Assembly: GCF_007970665.1 (NCBI RefSeq)
Contig: NZ_CP042430.1
Location: forward strand, 2,232,001 to 2,296,000
DNA: 64,000 nucleotides
Direction: 5' to 3'
DNA from: Baekduia soli
GTDB lineage: Bacteria; Actinomycetota; Thermoleophilia; Solirubrobacterales; Solirubrobacteraceae
Shown: piece by piece, positions 7,881 to 15,427 of the stretch
Numbering within the stretch: the first letter of the stretch is position 1
Layout: every line of letters begins with the position of its first letter
Program-made: the position numbers and the translations under genes
Notes under the pieces: model-generated
Databases searched by the model: none
The model's input: only the letters and a program-made list of their open reading frames with translations
What the model was told of the DNA's origin: nothing

Positions 7881-10103
7881 TCACGCCAGGCGCAGCCTCG
7901 GCGTCGTGACGCTGCCCCCGGCCGACACGCGCACGCGGATCCCCGCCCGCCCGTGGGTGGCGGCCAGGACGCGCCCGCGACGCAGCAGGTGCACCGTGGC
8001 GTGGCCGCGATGGCCGGCCTTGACCGAGTACTTGGCGGAGCCGAGCAGGCGGCCCGAGCGCGTGATCTTCAGCGTGCCCTTGCACGTCGTCACGTGCGAC
8101 GCCGGGCAGCTCAGCGAGATCCGCACGATGCCGTGGCGCCGGACCTTCAGCACCGTCGAGACGATCCGCAGGTGCCGCCGCGCGGCCGGCGGGGGCGTCC
8201 CGCCCGCGCCGCCGCCCGTGCCGGTCACCAGGACGCGGTCGGGCCCGGCGAACGTGCCGAAGTCCGTCAGGGCCACGGCGCGGTAGTGGATCGTGCTGCC
8301 GGCCGGCAGGCCGCCGAGGTCGGTCGCGAACGCGGCGGGGACGACGCCTGCGCCGAGGACCTGATCGGCGGTCTGGTTGCCGTAGGCCGTCGTGGCCCCG
8401 AACTCGAAGCGCACACGGGTCGCCGCGCCGCCCGGGTTCGCCGAGCCGGACAGGTGCGCGGTCGAGCTCGTCACCGAGGTCGCGTCGCCCGTGCTGACGT
8501 CGGTCGGCGCATAGGTGTGCGCGAGCAGCCGCTGCGGCGAGCCCGCGGTCGTGTGCAGCGCGAACGGCGTGCCGACCGCCTGGCCGGGGCACACGGAGCC
8601 GTCGGCGCTGAACGGATCGGCCGTGCAGCTCGAGGAGATCGGCGAGCGGACGTCGGCGTCGACCGGGTCCAGCGTGCCGTCGACCTTGAAGGCCGGCGCG
8701 GCCGCGCCGCCCTCGAAGTGCCCGACGACCGTGCGCAGCGCCCCGCCGGTCTGGGTGTGCCAGCTGATGTAGGGGATGTTGCCCGAGAACGTGATGTCGG
8801 GGCGCGAGGCGTCCAGGGCGGGATCCGACACGGGCCGGCCGCCGTTGAACAGCTCGAAGTGGTCCCCGCCGACCAGGCGCGCGACGAAGATCGCGTGCAC
8901 GCCGCCGCCGGTGTCCTCGGACCAGACGATCCACGGCACCGTAGGCGAGCCCGGCGTCAGGGTGCCCGAGGCGATCCGCGGGTCCTCAGCGTTGTGATCC
9001 GCCTGGGCGTTCTGCGAGCAGGCGTCCTCGGAGGTCGTGTCGACCGCGCAGGCGCCGAAGCCGTGGGTGCCCGTGGCGTCGAGCACCTCCGTCCTGCCGG
9101 CCGTGCCGCGGCCCACCGCGACCCAGCGGAAGCCGCCGTCGGCGCTCGGGTCCGCGACGCCCTTGGCCGCGAAGACCTGCTCGGTGCCGCGCAGGCCGAT
9201 GCCGCTCGTGCCCTGCTCGTACCAGGTGATCCACGGCACGGTGTCGCCGGGCCCGGTGAACGCGGCGTCGGGCTCGACGCCGTCGCGGGTCGGGTCGATG
9301 TTCAGCGTGGGGTCGGTCGCGCCGGCCGACGTCGCGGCCGCCTTCGTGGTGCGCTTGATGCCGGTCTGCTGCCAGCAGAACTGGCTGACGCTGGTGCCGC
9401 CGCCGGGCTGGTTGGCCGAGCAGTCGGTGGCCTTGATCCCGCGCGAGACGAAGATCTGCTGCGGCGAGGCCGCGTTGCTCGCGCCGCCGTCGCGCTCCTG
9501 CCAGGCCACCCACGGCACGGGGTTGTTGCCCGCCACGGTCGCGCCGCCCGCCACGGCCGGGTTCTCGGCGTCGCGGTCGGTGTGGATGTTCAGCGAGGGG
9601 ACCTTGAACGCGGGGGCGCGGTCCTGGCCCTCGGGGATCCACGTCCGCGCCGTCGCGTCGAAGCGGCTGGCGAAGATGTTGGTCGCGGTCCCCAGGTGCG
9701 GGTTGGGCTCGTACCACGCCGTCCACGGCACGGTGCGCCCGGCGCCGGCGAAGTCGATCGACGGGGCCTCGGCCTCCTGCGTGGGGTCGATGTTCAGCGC
9801 GCCGCCCTGGGTCGACCAGACGCCGCCCTTGAAGGCGCGCACGAAGATCTGCTGGGCGCCGGCGGTCTTCTGCTCGAACGTCGCCCACGGGACGCGCACG
9901 CCACCGGCGGCGAGCGAGCCGCTGACGACGTCGGAGACGCCGGCGTCGCGGCCGGGGTCGATGCCCGCGGCGACGTCGTCGTTGACCTGGGCGCCGGGCG
10001 GCAGCCCGACGATGGCGGCGGGCGCGCCGGAGACGGCCAGTCCGAGGGTGGCGGCCGCGGCCGCCGTCAGCACGGCACCGCGTCGCCTGATGGCGGAAGG
10101 CAT
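7881..10103 (-). CDS. Secreted VPW-repeat protein (propeller-like) with Fn3-like domain
   Basis: 740 residues. The N-terminus is a signal peptide (RRR followed by a long Ala/Leu core and APA). Six repeats of ~70-100 residues follow. Each has a VPWxxWxE-type motif (VPWATFEQ, VPWTAWYE, VPWVAWQE, VPWITWYE, VPWIVWSE, IPYISWHT); the first five have an IFVSR/IFASR-like strand nearby and some have LNIDP. At ~545-630 there is an Fn3-like domain (TAHLSGSANPGG, FEFGATTAYGNQT, IHYRAVA). The last ~110 residues are a basic beta-rich domain often seen at the C-terminus of Solirubrobacterales exported proteins. No catalytic residues are evident; it is probably a cell-surface binding protein. Confidence 0.8.
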   Translation of the reverse strand: MPSAIRRRGAVLTAAAAATLGLAVSGAPAAIVGLPPGAQVNDDVAAGIDPGRDAGVSDVVSGSLAAGGVRVPWATFEQKTAGAQQIFVRAFKGGVWSTQGGALNIDPTQEAEAPSIDFAGAGRTVPWTAWYEPNPHLGTATNIFASRFDATARTWIPEGQDRAPAFKVPSLNIHTDRDAENPAVAGGATVAGNNPVPWVAWQERDGGASNAASPQQIFVSRGIKATDCSANQPGGGTSVSQFCWQQTGIKRTTKAAATSAGATDPTLNIDPTRDGVEPDAAFTGPGDTVPWITWYEQGTSGIGLRGTEQVFAAKGVADPSADGGFRWVAVGRGTAGRTEVLDATGTHGFGACAVDTTSEDACSQNAQADHNAEDPRIASGTLTPGSPTVPWIVWSEDTGGGVHAIFVARLVGGDHFELFNGGRPVSDPALDASRPDITFSGNIPYISWHTQTGGALRTVVGHFEGGAAAPAFKVDGTLDPVDADVRSPISSSCTADPFSADGSVCPGQAVGTPFALHTTAGSPQRLLAHTYAPTDVSTGDATSVTSSTAHLSGSANPGGAATRVRFEFGATTAYGNQTADQVLGAGVVPAAFATDLGGLPAGSTIHYRAVALTDFGTFAGPDRVLVTGTGGGAGGTPPPAARRHLRIVSTVLKVRRHGIVRISLSCPASHVTTCKGTLKITRSGRLLGSAKYSVKAGHRGHATVHLLRRGRVLAATHGRAGIRVRVSAGGSVTTPRLRLA

Positions 10104-10133
10104 GGGATCCTCCTGGGGTGGTGATCGGGTGGT

Positions 10134-10619
10134 TCAGGACCCGGGGCGGCGTGCGCCCCGGGTGACGCCCAGACCGGCGAGGGCCGGCAGGGCGGAGAGC
10201 ACGGCGACGTAGCCGACCAGGGGCGCGCCGGGGTGCGTGAGATCGCCGGCGTGCAGCGCCGGCAGCGCCAGCAGCGCGAGGCACCAGGCCCCGAGCGTGG
10301 CGTACGGGATGAAGGCCTCGGAGCGGTGCCGCAGGTGGTCGTCGAGGACCTCCCCGAGGCCGGGCACGACGGGGGCGAGCTCGGCGGCCTGCGGGCCCGC
10401 GAACCGGCGCGGGCGGCCGGTGCCCGGGGCCGCGGCGTCGGCGCGGGTGGCCAGCTCGTCGAGCAGACGGGTCTTGCCGATCCCGGGCTCGCCGCTGAGG
10501 GCCAGGGCCATGGAGCGCCCGTGCTCGAGGTCGGCCAGCGTGGCGGGCAGTGCGGCAAGCTGCGCCCGGCGCCCGATGAGCCGCGCCGGGCTGCTCGCGC
10601 TGTGGGTGGCGGTCGGCAT
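10134..10619 (-). pseudogene. Truncated/chimeric AAA ATPase (LuxR-type regulator remnant)
   Basis: 161 residues from ATG 10619. The first ~75 match the start of large AAA-LuxR regulators, with LIGRRAQLAAL and the Walker A motif LSGEPGIGKTRLLDEL. Soon after Walker A the sequence changes abruptly to an unrelated region with two hydrophobic helices (TLGAWCLALLALPAL and LVGYVAVLSALPALAGL) and stops. No Walker B, sensor or HTH is present, whereas the family usually runs to 900 residues or more. An internal deletion that fused two unrelated pieces is the simplest explanation. It could still be expressed as a small membrane protein. Confidence 0.5.
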
Positions 10620-10823
10620 GGCGGCTTCGGCGCGACTGTACCTGGCACGTCCGCGCGCGTGGGGGCGAATGGCCACACCGTTCGCGCGGGCGTTGTGCGG
10701 GCGGTGCTGGAGGCGCCGCGGGAGCGCCCCCGGCGCGCACGCACGGGGCCGGCGGCCACCACGCGCTTGGAGGGCCTGATCGCCCACTCCGCCTCGTCGA
10801 CGGTCAGCGACCGCGCGGGCGCG

Positions 10824-10960
10824 TCACCCGATGAGCGGATGAAGGCCGGCGAAGCCGCCGCCCGGCAGGACCTGGCCGGGGTCGCCGCCGAGCCACTCGG
10901 CGATGAGCGCCTGGTGGCGGCGACACGGGGCGAGAACGCAGCATTGCCCGGACTCTTCGG
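10824..10960 (-). pseudogene. C-terminal fragment of an unidentified gene
   Basis: One minus-strand frame with good codon bias ends at TGA 10824-10826 and reads CCVLAPCRRHQALIAEWLGG followed by a Gly-rich end. No start codon lies in frame before the sequence becomes Pro/Ala-rich, so this looks like a 3' remnant. The rest of 10620-11036 holds no gene that I can support. Confidence 0.3.
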
Positions 10961-10986
10961 GCGGCGCCGGGCGCGGCGGGCCGGCG

Positions 10987-11040
10987 CCCCGGGCGGACGC
11001 CCGCGGGCCTCAGCCCCGGGCGGACGCCCGCGGGCCTCAG
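10987..11040. repeat. 27-bp perfect tandem duplication at a gene 3' end
   Basis: Two exact 27-bp copies lie head to tail (10987-11013 and 11014-11040). Each contains the self-complementary core GGGCGGACGCCC and the sequence of the PQQ-like gene's stop codon. The second copy carries the used stop (11037-11039), so the duplication repeats the gene end plus a small hairpin. Confidence 0.85.
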
Positions 11041-12512
11041 CCCGCCGACCAGATGTCGAGCACGCCCCCGTTGGTCTGGTGATCGTTGGCGTCGCCCTCG
11101 CCGAGCACGAGGTGGCCGCCGCCGACCGCCGGGCTGTTCCAGTGCCCGACGCCGGCCTTCAGCGTCCCCACCGAGCGGCCGGTCGCCGCCCGGTAGACGC
11201 GCACGCCGCCGCCCGTCGGGTCATAGACGTAGAGCAGGCCGCCGGCGATGACCGGGCTCGTGCCCGCGTGCGCGTTGCCCCACAGCGGGCGCAGCCGGCT
11301 CTCGCGCACGGCGTAGGCCGTCGTGCCGCCGCCGGTGGTCACGACGACCGTCGTGCGCGACCCGTCGTGCCAGACCGCCGGGGCGGTGAACATCATCTGG
11401 CCGCCCGGCGTGGGCAGGACCTGCAGGTCGCCGCCCAGGCGCCGGCCCGCCGCGCCCGTCGTCCCGTACAGGCGGGAGAGCGCGAGCAGGTGCAGCCTGG
11501 AGTCCTTGCCGCCCTGCAGCACGAGGCCGCCGCCGAGGTAGGCGGGCGACGCGGAGCCCACATCGACGTCGCCGGCCTCGTAGGCCGCCTGCTGGGCCGG
11601 GGTCCAGTGGGCGAGCAGCCGGCGTGCGTCCGGGGACAGCCGGACGACGCTGTCGCCCCAGTTGTGCACGCCGTCGAACGGGCCGTTGCTCGTCGCCGCC
11701 AGCAGGTCGCCCGAGCCCGGCAGCACCACGGCGCCCGCGCGCCCCCAGATCGCCGCGTCGCTCGCCGCGCAGCTCCAGGGCACGATGATCGTGGCGCGGT
11801 CCGAGCACAGCGAGTTGAACACGCCGTCGATGTGGCCGCTGCCGCGGTCCAGCGTGACGACCTTGCCCTGGTAGGGCGGAGCGTCGCCGACGTAGCCGCC
11901 CATCGTCGCGATGACGCGGCTGCCGCTGACGTTCAGCGACGAGGTGAGCTTCTCGTGCGTGGCGTCGCGCGTGATCGTCACGGGCCAGCCCGGGGCCTCG
12001 CGGCCGTCCGCAGCCGACAGCTTGTGGATGGCCCCGTCGGGCGACGCGGCGAAGATCCAGCGCCGCGACGGGTCCGCGGCCGGGGACGCGTTGGTGATCT
12101 GCGCGCTGCCGGCGAGGCGGCCGAACGACGACGGGGTGAACGTCCAGCGCAGCCGCCCCGTCGCGAGGTCGACGGCGACGGTCTTGCCGTAGGTCGTGGT
12201 GGCGTAGGCCGTGCCGCCGAGGATGATCGGCCCGCTGTCGACGGTCCCGGGGACGGCGACCTGCCGGCGGTGGAGGCCGCCGAGGCCGGGGGCGGTGATG
12301 CCCGGCGACGCGTTCGTGGCGCCCGGCCGGGAGGGTGAGAGGCCGAACATGGGCCAGTCCGTCAGGCGGCCGGCGGCGGTGCGGGCCGCCGGAGCGGGCT
12401 CGGTGGTCGTCGCCGGCGTGGCGCCCGAGACGCCGGCCTCGGTGCTGCCGCACGCCGCCGGGGCCAGCGCCGCCGCCGCGGCGCCGACGACGAGTGACCG
12501 GGTCAGCCGCAT
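11037..12512 (-). CDS. PQQ-like beta-propeller lipoprotein
   Basis: 491 residues. The N-terminus is a lipoprotein signal with cysteine at about residue 21 (LAPAACGS). The body shows repeated propeller blades of the PQQ-binding-like type: GTAYATTTYGKTVAVDLATG, RLRWTFTPS, GSRVIATMGGYVG, VVTLDRGSG, GLLYVYDPTGGGVRVYRAATG. Such proteins are BamB-like scaffolds or quinoprotein relatives; dehydrogenase active-site residues are not evident, so a structural or sensing role is more likely. The start is supported by a TAGCGT hexamer 7 nt upstream. The gene ends inside a 27-bp tandem repeat. Confidence 0.82.
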   Translation of the reverse strand: MRLTRSLVVGAAAAALAPAACGSTEAGVSGATPATTTEPAPAARTAAGRLTDWPMFGLSPSRPGATNASPGITAPGLGGLHRRQVAVPGTVDSGPIILGGTAYATTTYGKTVAVDLATGRLRWTFTPSSFGRLAGSAQITNASPAADPSRRWIFAASPDGAIHKLSAADGREAPGWPVTITRDATHEKLTSSLNVSGSRVIATMGGYVGDAPPYQGKVVTLDRGSGHIDGVFNSLCSDRATIIVPWSCAASDAAIWGRAGAVVLPGSGDLLAATSNGPFDGVHNWGDSVVRLSPDARRLLAHWTPAQQAAYEAGDVDVGSASPAYLGGGLVLQGGKDSRLHLLALSRLYGTTGAAGRRLGGDLQVLPTPGGQMMFTAPAVWHDGSRTTVVVTTGGGTTAYAVRESRLRPLWGNAHAGTSPVIAGGLLYVYDPTGGGVRVYRAATGRSVGTLKAGVGHWNSPAVGGGHLVLGEGDANDHQTNGGVLDIWSAG

Positions 12513-12519
12513 CCGGGCG

Positions 12520-12525
12520 ACGCTA
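12520..12525 (-). promoter_or_regulatory. Leaderless -10 element of the PQQ-like gene
   Basis: On the minus strand TAGCGT ends 7 nt before the ATG at 12512, and no Shine-Dalgarno fits in the gap. Confidence 0.5.
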
Positions 12526-12581
12526 GCAGCGGTCCGTGGGCCCCCGGCCCGGCCGGGCGCCCGCGCGCTCCCGCGGCGCCC

Positions 12582-12771
12582 TCAGACGGCGACGGTGTCG
12601 CGGTGGCGGTCGGCGGCGGTGACGGTCGGCCAGGAGTCCCACGTGATGCGCAGGATCACGAGCGCGATGACGAGGCCGATGACCGCGGACGCCCTCGTGG
12701 GACCGCGTGATCGCCGGGTCCACGAGGCCGTGGGAATGGCGGTGGCCGTGGTCGTGCCCGTGCCCGGCCAC
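12582..12771 (-). pseudogene. Remnant of a CDF cation-efflux transporter
   Basis: Starting at GTG 12771, the frame gives the His-rich CDF N-terminus (GHGHDHGHRHSHGLVDPAIT, then RSHEGVR). Directly after this, in a different frame, comes a transmembrane-6-like segment (VIGLVIALVILRITWDSW) and a stop at 12582-12584. The intervening ~150-170 residues and the cytoplasmic domain are gone. It therefore has one large internal deletion plus a frameshift and cannot make a transporter. The intact family exports Zn, Co or Cd and is usually paired with an ArsR repressor, whose remnant lies just upstream. Confidence 0.7.
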
Positions 12772-12772
12772 G

Positions 12773-12997
12773 TCAGGCCTGCGCCGCCGACGCCGCATGG
12801 TCGTCGTGCAGCTCGTGGACGACCCGGTGGCCGTCGCGGCGCCCGACGACGAGGCCGAGGTGGTGCAGCAGCCGCAGCTGGTGCGAGCCCTCCATGCCGA
12901 TGGCCTCGGCCAGATCGCCGGCCGCGGCGGGGCCGGGGTGCAGCCGGGCGAGGATCCGCAGACGGCTCGGGGCCGAGAGCGCGGCGTCAGTTCGTGA
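12773..12997 (-). pseudogene. Remnant of an ArsR/SmtB-family metalloregulator
   Basis: A minus-strand frame reads LSAPSRLRILARL, DLAEAIGMEG, SHQLRLLHHLGLVVGRRDGH and RVVHELHDDHA before TGA 12773-12775. This is the winged helix of ArsR regulators. The start codon is missing (the frame opens after a stop at 12998-13000 within the neighbouring gene), and a few residues are lost in the recognition-helix region, where relatives read EQSAVSHQLR. With the adjacent CDF fragment it marks a lost metal-efflux cassette. Confidence 0.65.
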
Positions 12998-13916
12998 TCA
13001 CCGGCGGCGGGTCGGAGCCGGCCGCCGGGTCGGCGGGCACGGGGTCGGCGGGGGTGACGGCCGCGGTGCCGAGGACGATGCGCCGGGCGCGCAGCGTGGG
13101 GACCGGGGCGCCCGTGGCGTCGGTGGGCCACGTCGACGGCGCGGTGAGCCGGCCGACGACGGTCAGGTCGCCGGCCGAGGCCAGCGCGGCGTCGCGGGCG
13201 GCGGCCGTGAGCACGACGCCGCCGGCGACGACCGCGGTGCGGTCGTCGACCAGGACGCGGGCGGCCCGGCCGGCCAGCGCGGCGCCGGTCGCGGCGGGGC
13301 GACCGTGCAGGCCGTCGAGCGATGTCAGGGTGACCGTCAGGTCGCCCGAGGCGTATCCGGTCGCGTGGACGTGCGCCCGCAGGGTTCTGTGCAGGAGCCG
13401 GCGCAGCGCGCGGGCGCCGGCGCGCGACGGGCCGGCCGGGTCCGTGCCCGGCGTGGCGGCCGTCGCCGGCGTGCCCGGCGTGGCGTCGCCGTCGTCGTGG
13501 TGGTCGCTCGGTGTGGGCGGCTGGTGGGTGCGGTCCAGGACGACGGCGGCGACCACCGGGTCGGCGAAGGCGTCGGCGGTGGAGATGATGACCTGGTCGC
13601 CCACGGCGACGTCGGCCAGCGTGACCGAGCCGTCCCCGTCGACGTCGGTGACCCAGAGGCGCGTACGCGGCGTGACCGACACGTCGATCGTCACGCCGCT
13701 CAGCGACGCCAGGCGCTCGGGCCCGGGGCGTCCGGCGGCCGGGATCTGGACCTGTAGCGCGCCGGGCGACACGGCGCTGACGGTGCCGGCGACGGTCTGC
13801 AGCGCGGGGGCGTCACCGCCGCCGCGACCGTGGTGGTGGCCGTCGGCGAGGGCCGGGGTGGTGGGGGCGACGGTGGCGGCCACCGTGGCGACGGCGAGGG
13901 CGAGACGAGGGTTCAC
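12987..13916 (-). CDS. Exported DUF5666-like protein
   Basis: 309 residues from GTG 13916, chosen because it places a clean signal peptide (NPRLALAVATVAATV, cleavage after ALA) at the N-terminus; a TTG at 13952 would add twelve residues. After a His/Gly-rich stretch, repeated small beta-barrel-like segments follow: VAGTVSAVSPGALQVQI, VTPRTRLWV, DVAVGDQVIISTA, VLVDDRTAVVAGG. This pattern (a value, a 'form' and a GDxV turn) matches DUF5666-type exported proteins of unknown function. The 3' end overlaps the ArsR remnant, which suggests a deletion brought them together. Confidence 0.65.
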   Translation of the reverse strand: MNPRLALAVATVAATVAPTTPALADGHHHGRGGGDAPALQTVAGTVSAVSPGALQVQIPAAGRPGPERLASLSGVTIDVSVTPRTRLWVTDVDGDGSVTLADVAVGDQVIISTADAFADPVVAAVVLDRTHQPPTPSDHHDDGDATPGTPATAATPGTDPAGPSRAGARALRRLLHRTLRAHVHATGYASGDLTVTLTSLDGLHGRPAATGAALAGRAARVLVDDRTAVVAGGVVLTAAARDAALASAGDLTVVGRLTAPSTWPTDATGAPVPTLRARRIVLGTAAVTPADPVPADPAAGSDPPPVITN

Positions 13917-13995
13917 ACGAGTCGGTGTCGGCGTGCTGACATCGGCGCTCAAGGTCCTGGACCCGTGGTGGACGGACGGTCGGTCCGGGAAGCGG

Positions 13996-14148
13996 TCAGC
14001 CGCCGGGCGGCGGCTCGCCCGGCCCCGGATCCGGCGGCTCCTTGGCCGCCGCCGCGCGGAACACGAAGTGCCACAGCGCCCAGATCCCCACCCAGCCCAG
14101 CACGATCACGGCCATGAGGAAGATCCCCATGACGGTCCCCGAGCTCAT
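13996..14148 (-). CDS. Small single-pass membrane protein (50 aa)
   Basis: From ATG 14148 the frame gives MSSGTVMGIFLMAVIVLGWV, then GIWALWHFVFRAAAAKE and a Pro/Gly-rich tail, ending at TGA 13996-13998. One strong transmembrane helix (residues ~6-30) with two Trp and one His is followed by a basic-then-acidic cytoplasmic tail. The codon choice is good and a GGAGG motif lies just before the start. The layout resembles small subunits of membrane complexes; no partner is identifiable. Confidence 0.6.
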   Translation of the reverse strand: MSSGTVMGIFLMAVIVLGWVGIWALWHFVFRAAAAKEPPDPGPGEPPPGG

Positions 14149-14173
14149 GGCCTCCGGCGGCACGCCGCCGACG

Positions 14174-14584
14174 CTACCCCAGGCCGACGAGCAGCACGCC
14201 GGTCACCGTGACCGCGACGCCCGCGAACTGCAGCGTGCTGAGCTTCTCGCTCAGGAACACCACCGAGAGGACCGCGACGATCGCCGGGTAGGACCCGACC
14301 ACGGGGGAGACGAGGCTCGCCGGCCCGCGGTCGAAGGCCATGTAGATCGTGATGAGCCCGGCCCCGCCCGCCAGGCCGCTGAGGCACGCCAGCCAGATGG
14401 ACGACGGCGCCCACGACGACGTCTTCTGCCCGAGCCACACTGCGGCGACGCCGACGATGACCGACATGACGCCGAAGAGGATCGACGCCTGCACGGGCGT
14501 GGCGGTCTTCAGGGCCAGCTTGCCCAGGAACCCCCACATCGCGAACAGCACGACGGTCATCAGCGCGTAGGCCAGCCAACCCAT
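14174..14584 (-). CDS. Half-size EamA/DMT-family membrane protein
   Basis: 136 residues from ATG 14584 (ATG 14596 is also possible). Four or five transmembrane helices are visible (LAYALMTVVLFAMWGFLGKL, ASILFGVMSVIVGVAAVW, WLACLSGLAGGAGLITIYMA, and a SPVVGSYPAIVAVLSVVFLS to VAVTVTGVLLVGLG end). It contains a single EamA repeat with the typical FLSEKLS motif, whereas full-length DMT transporters have two. One-repeat members work as homo- or hetero-dimers. The substrate is unknown. Confidence 0.78.
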   Translation of the reverse strand: MGWLAYALMTVVLFAMWGFLGKLALKTATPVQASILFGVMSVIVGVAAVWLGQKTSSWAPSSIWLACLSGLAGGAGLITIYMAFDRGPASLVSPVVGSYPAIVAVLSVVFLSEKLSTLQFAGVAVTVTGVLLVGLG

Positions 14585-14839
14585 GCGGGCGAGCATGGCG
14601 TGCGGGTCGGATGGACCGGCGCCTCGGGGCCGTGCGCGCGACGGCCTCGAGGCGGTCGGCGCCCTGGGTGGGCTCGGCGCCGACCGCCGAGCATCGCCCC
14701 GATCGCCTTGCCGACGATCACCGCCGCCGATCCCACCCCTCCGAACACCAGCACGACGTCCCCCAGCACGACGGTTCGGCATGGTCCGTCCCGGAGCCGG
14801 GCGCGGCGCCGGCCGCCGGCGCGCCCGGTCACGAGCCGT

Positions 14840-15295
14840 TCACGCCATCCCGTCGCGCGTCCACGTGCCGAGCACCATCAGCGTCTTGGTGCCCACGACC
14901 TTGCCGCTGCGCCGCAGCTGGTCGACGACGCGCTTGAGGTGGTCGACGTCGGAGACGCGCATCCAGACCAGCGCGTCGGGGTCGCCCGCCATGGTGAACA
15001 CGGCCTGGACCTCGGGGAGGTCGGTCGCCACGCCCGCGATGTCGTCGACCTTCGTGGTGCCGGCGAAGCGTAGCTCGGTGAAGGCCTCCAGCGGCTGCCC
15101 GACCTTGGCGTGGTCGAGCAGGACCGTGTAGCCGCGGATCACCCCGAGGGCCTCCAGGCGGTCGATCCGCCGCTTGACGGCGGGCGAGGACAGGCTCACC
15201 CGGGCGCCGATGGCGGCCAGCGTCGCACGCCCGTCGGCGCGCAGCAGGTCGATGATCTCCAGGTCGGTCGCGTCCAGGCGCTCGTCGCTCGTCAT
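14840..15295 (-). CDS. Lrp/AsnC-family regulator divergent from pyruvate dehydrogenase
   Basis: 151 residues. The N-terminal HTH has DLEIIDLLRADGRAT and recognition region SLSSPAVKRRIDRL; the RAM ligand-binding domain (~70-145) has GDPDALVWMRVSDVDHLKRV. The start ATG 15295 has a -10-like TAAGAT six bases upstream that overlaps an AAGAATC inverted repeat. It is transcribed away from the pyruvate dehydrogenase genes, so it probably controls them and itself in response to an amino or keto acid. Two close paralogues (29535 and 49964) share nearly the same recognition helix. Confidence 0.9.
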   Translation of the reverse strand: MTSDERLDATDLEIIDLLRADGRATLAAIGARVSLSSPAVKRRIDRLEALGVIRGYTVLLDHAKVGQPLEAFTELRFAGTTKVDDIAGVATDLPEVQAVFTMAGDPDALVWMRVSDVDHLKRVVDQLRRSGKVVGTKTLMVLGTWTRDGMA

Positions 15296-15297
15296 GG

Positions 15298-15337
15298 AAG
15301 AATCTTACGCTGAGCGGATATTAGGCCTCTGATTCTT
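15298..15337. promoter_or_regulatory. Candidate Lrp operator (AAGAATC/GATTCTT inverted repeat)
   Basis: A perfect 7-bp inverted repeat (15298-15304 and 15331-15337) has a 26-bp centre. It covers the -10 region of the lrp gene and the leader of the pyruvate dehydrogenase gene. The centre is unusually AT-rich for this genome. Confidence 0.5.
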
Positions 15338-15427
15338 GCGTCGGATACCGGAGTGACCGCGCAGGGGGTTGCGACGCGGGCCACGAACGACTTTTCTACG
15401 TTCCGAATGACCACCGGGGAGAACATC

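Noticed and set aside
10987-11040. Two-copy 27-bp repeat considered as a CRISPR
   Set aside because: There are only two units, directly abutting with no spacer, and no cas genes nearby.
14600-14832. Possible small membrane protein on the minus strand (GDVVLVFGGVGSAAVIVGKA)
   Set aside because: The hydrophobic part looks coding, but it soon needs a frame change (to a stretch reading EPTQGADRLEAVART) and no start with a ribosome site is visible. It may be a decayed gene; evidence is too thin to list.
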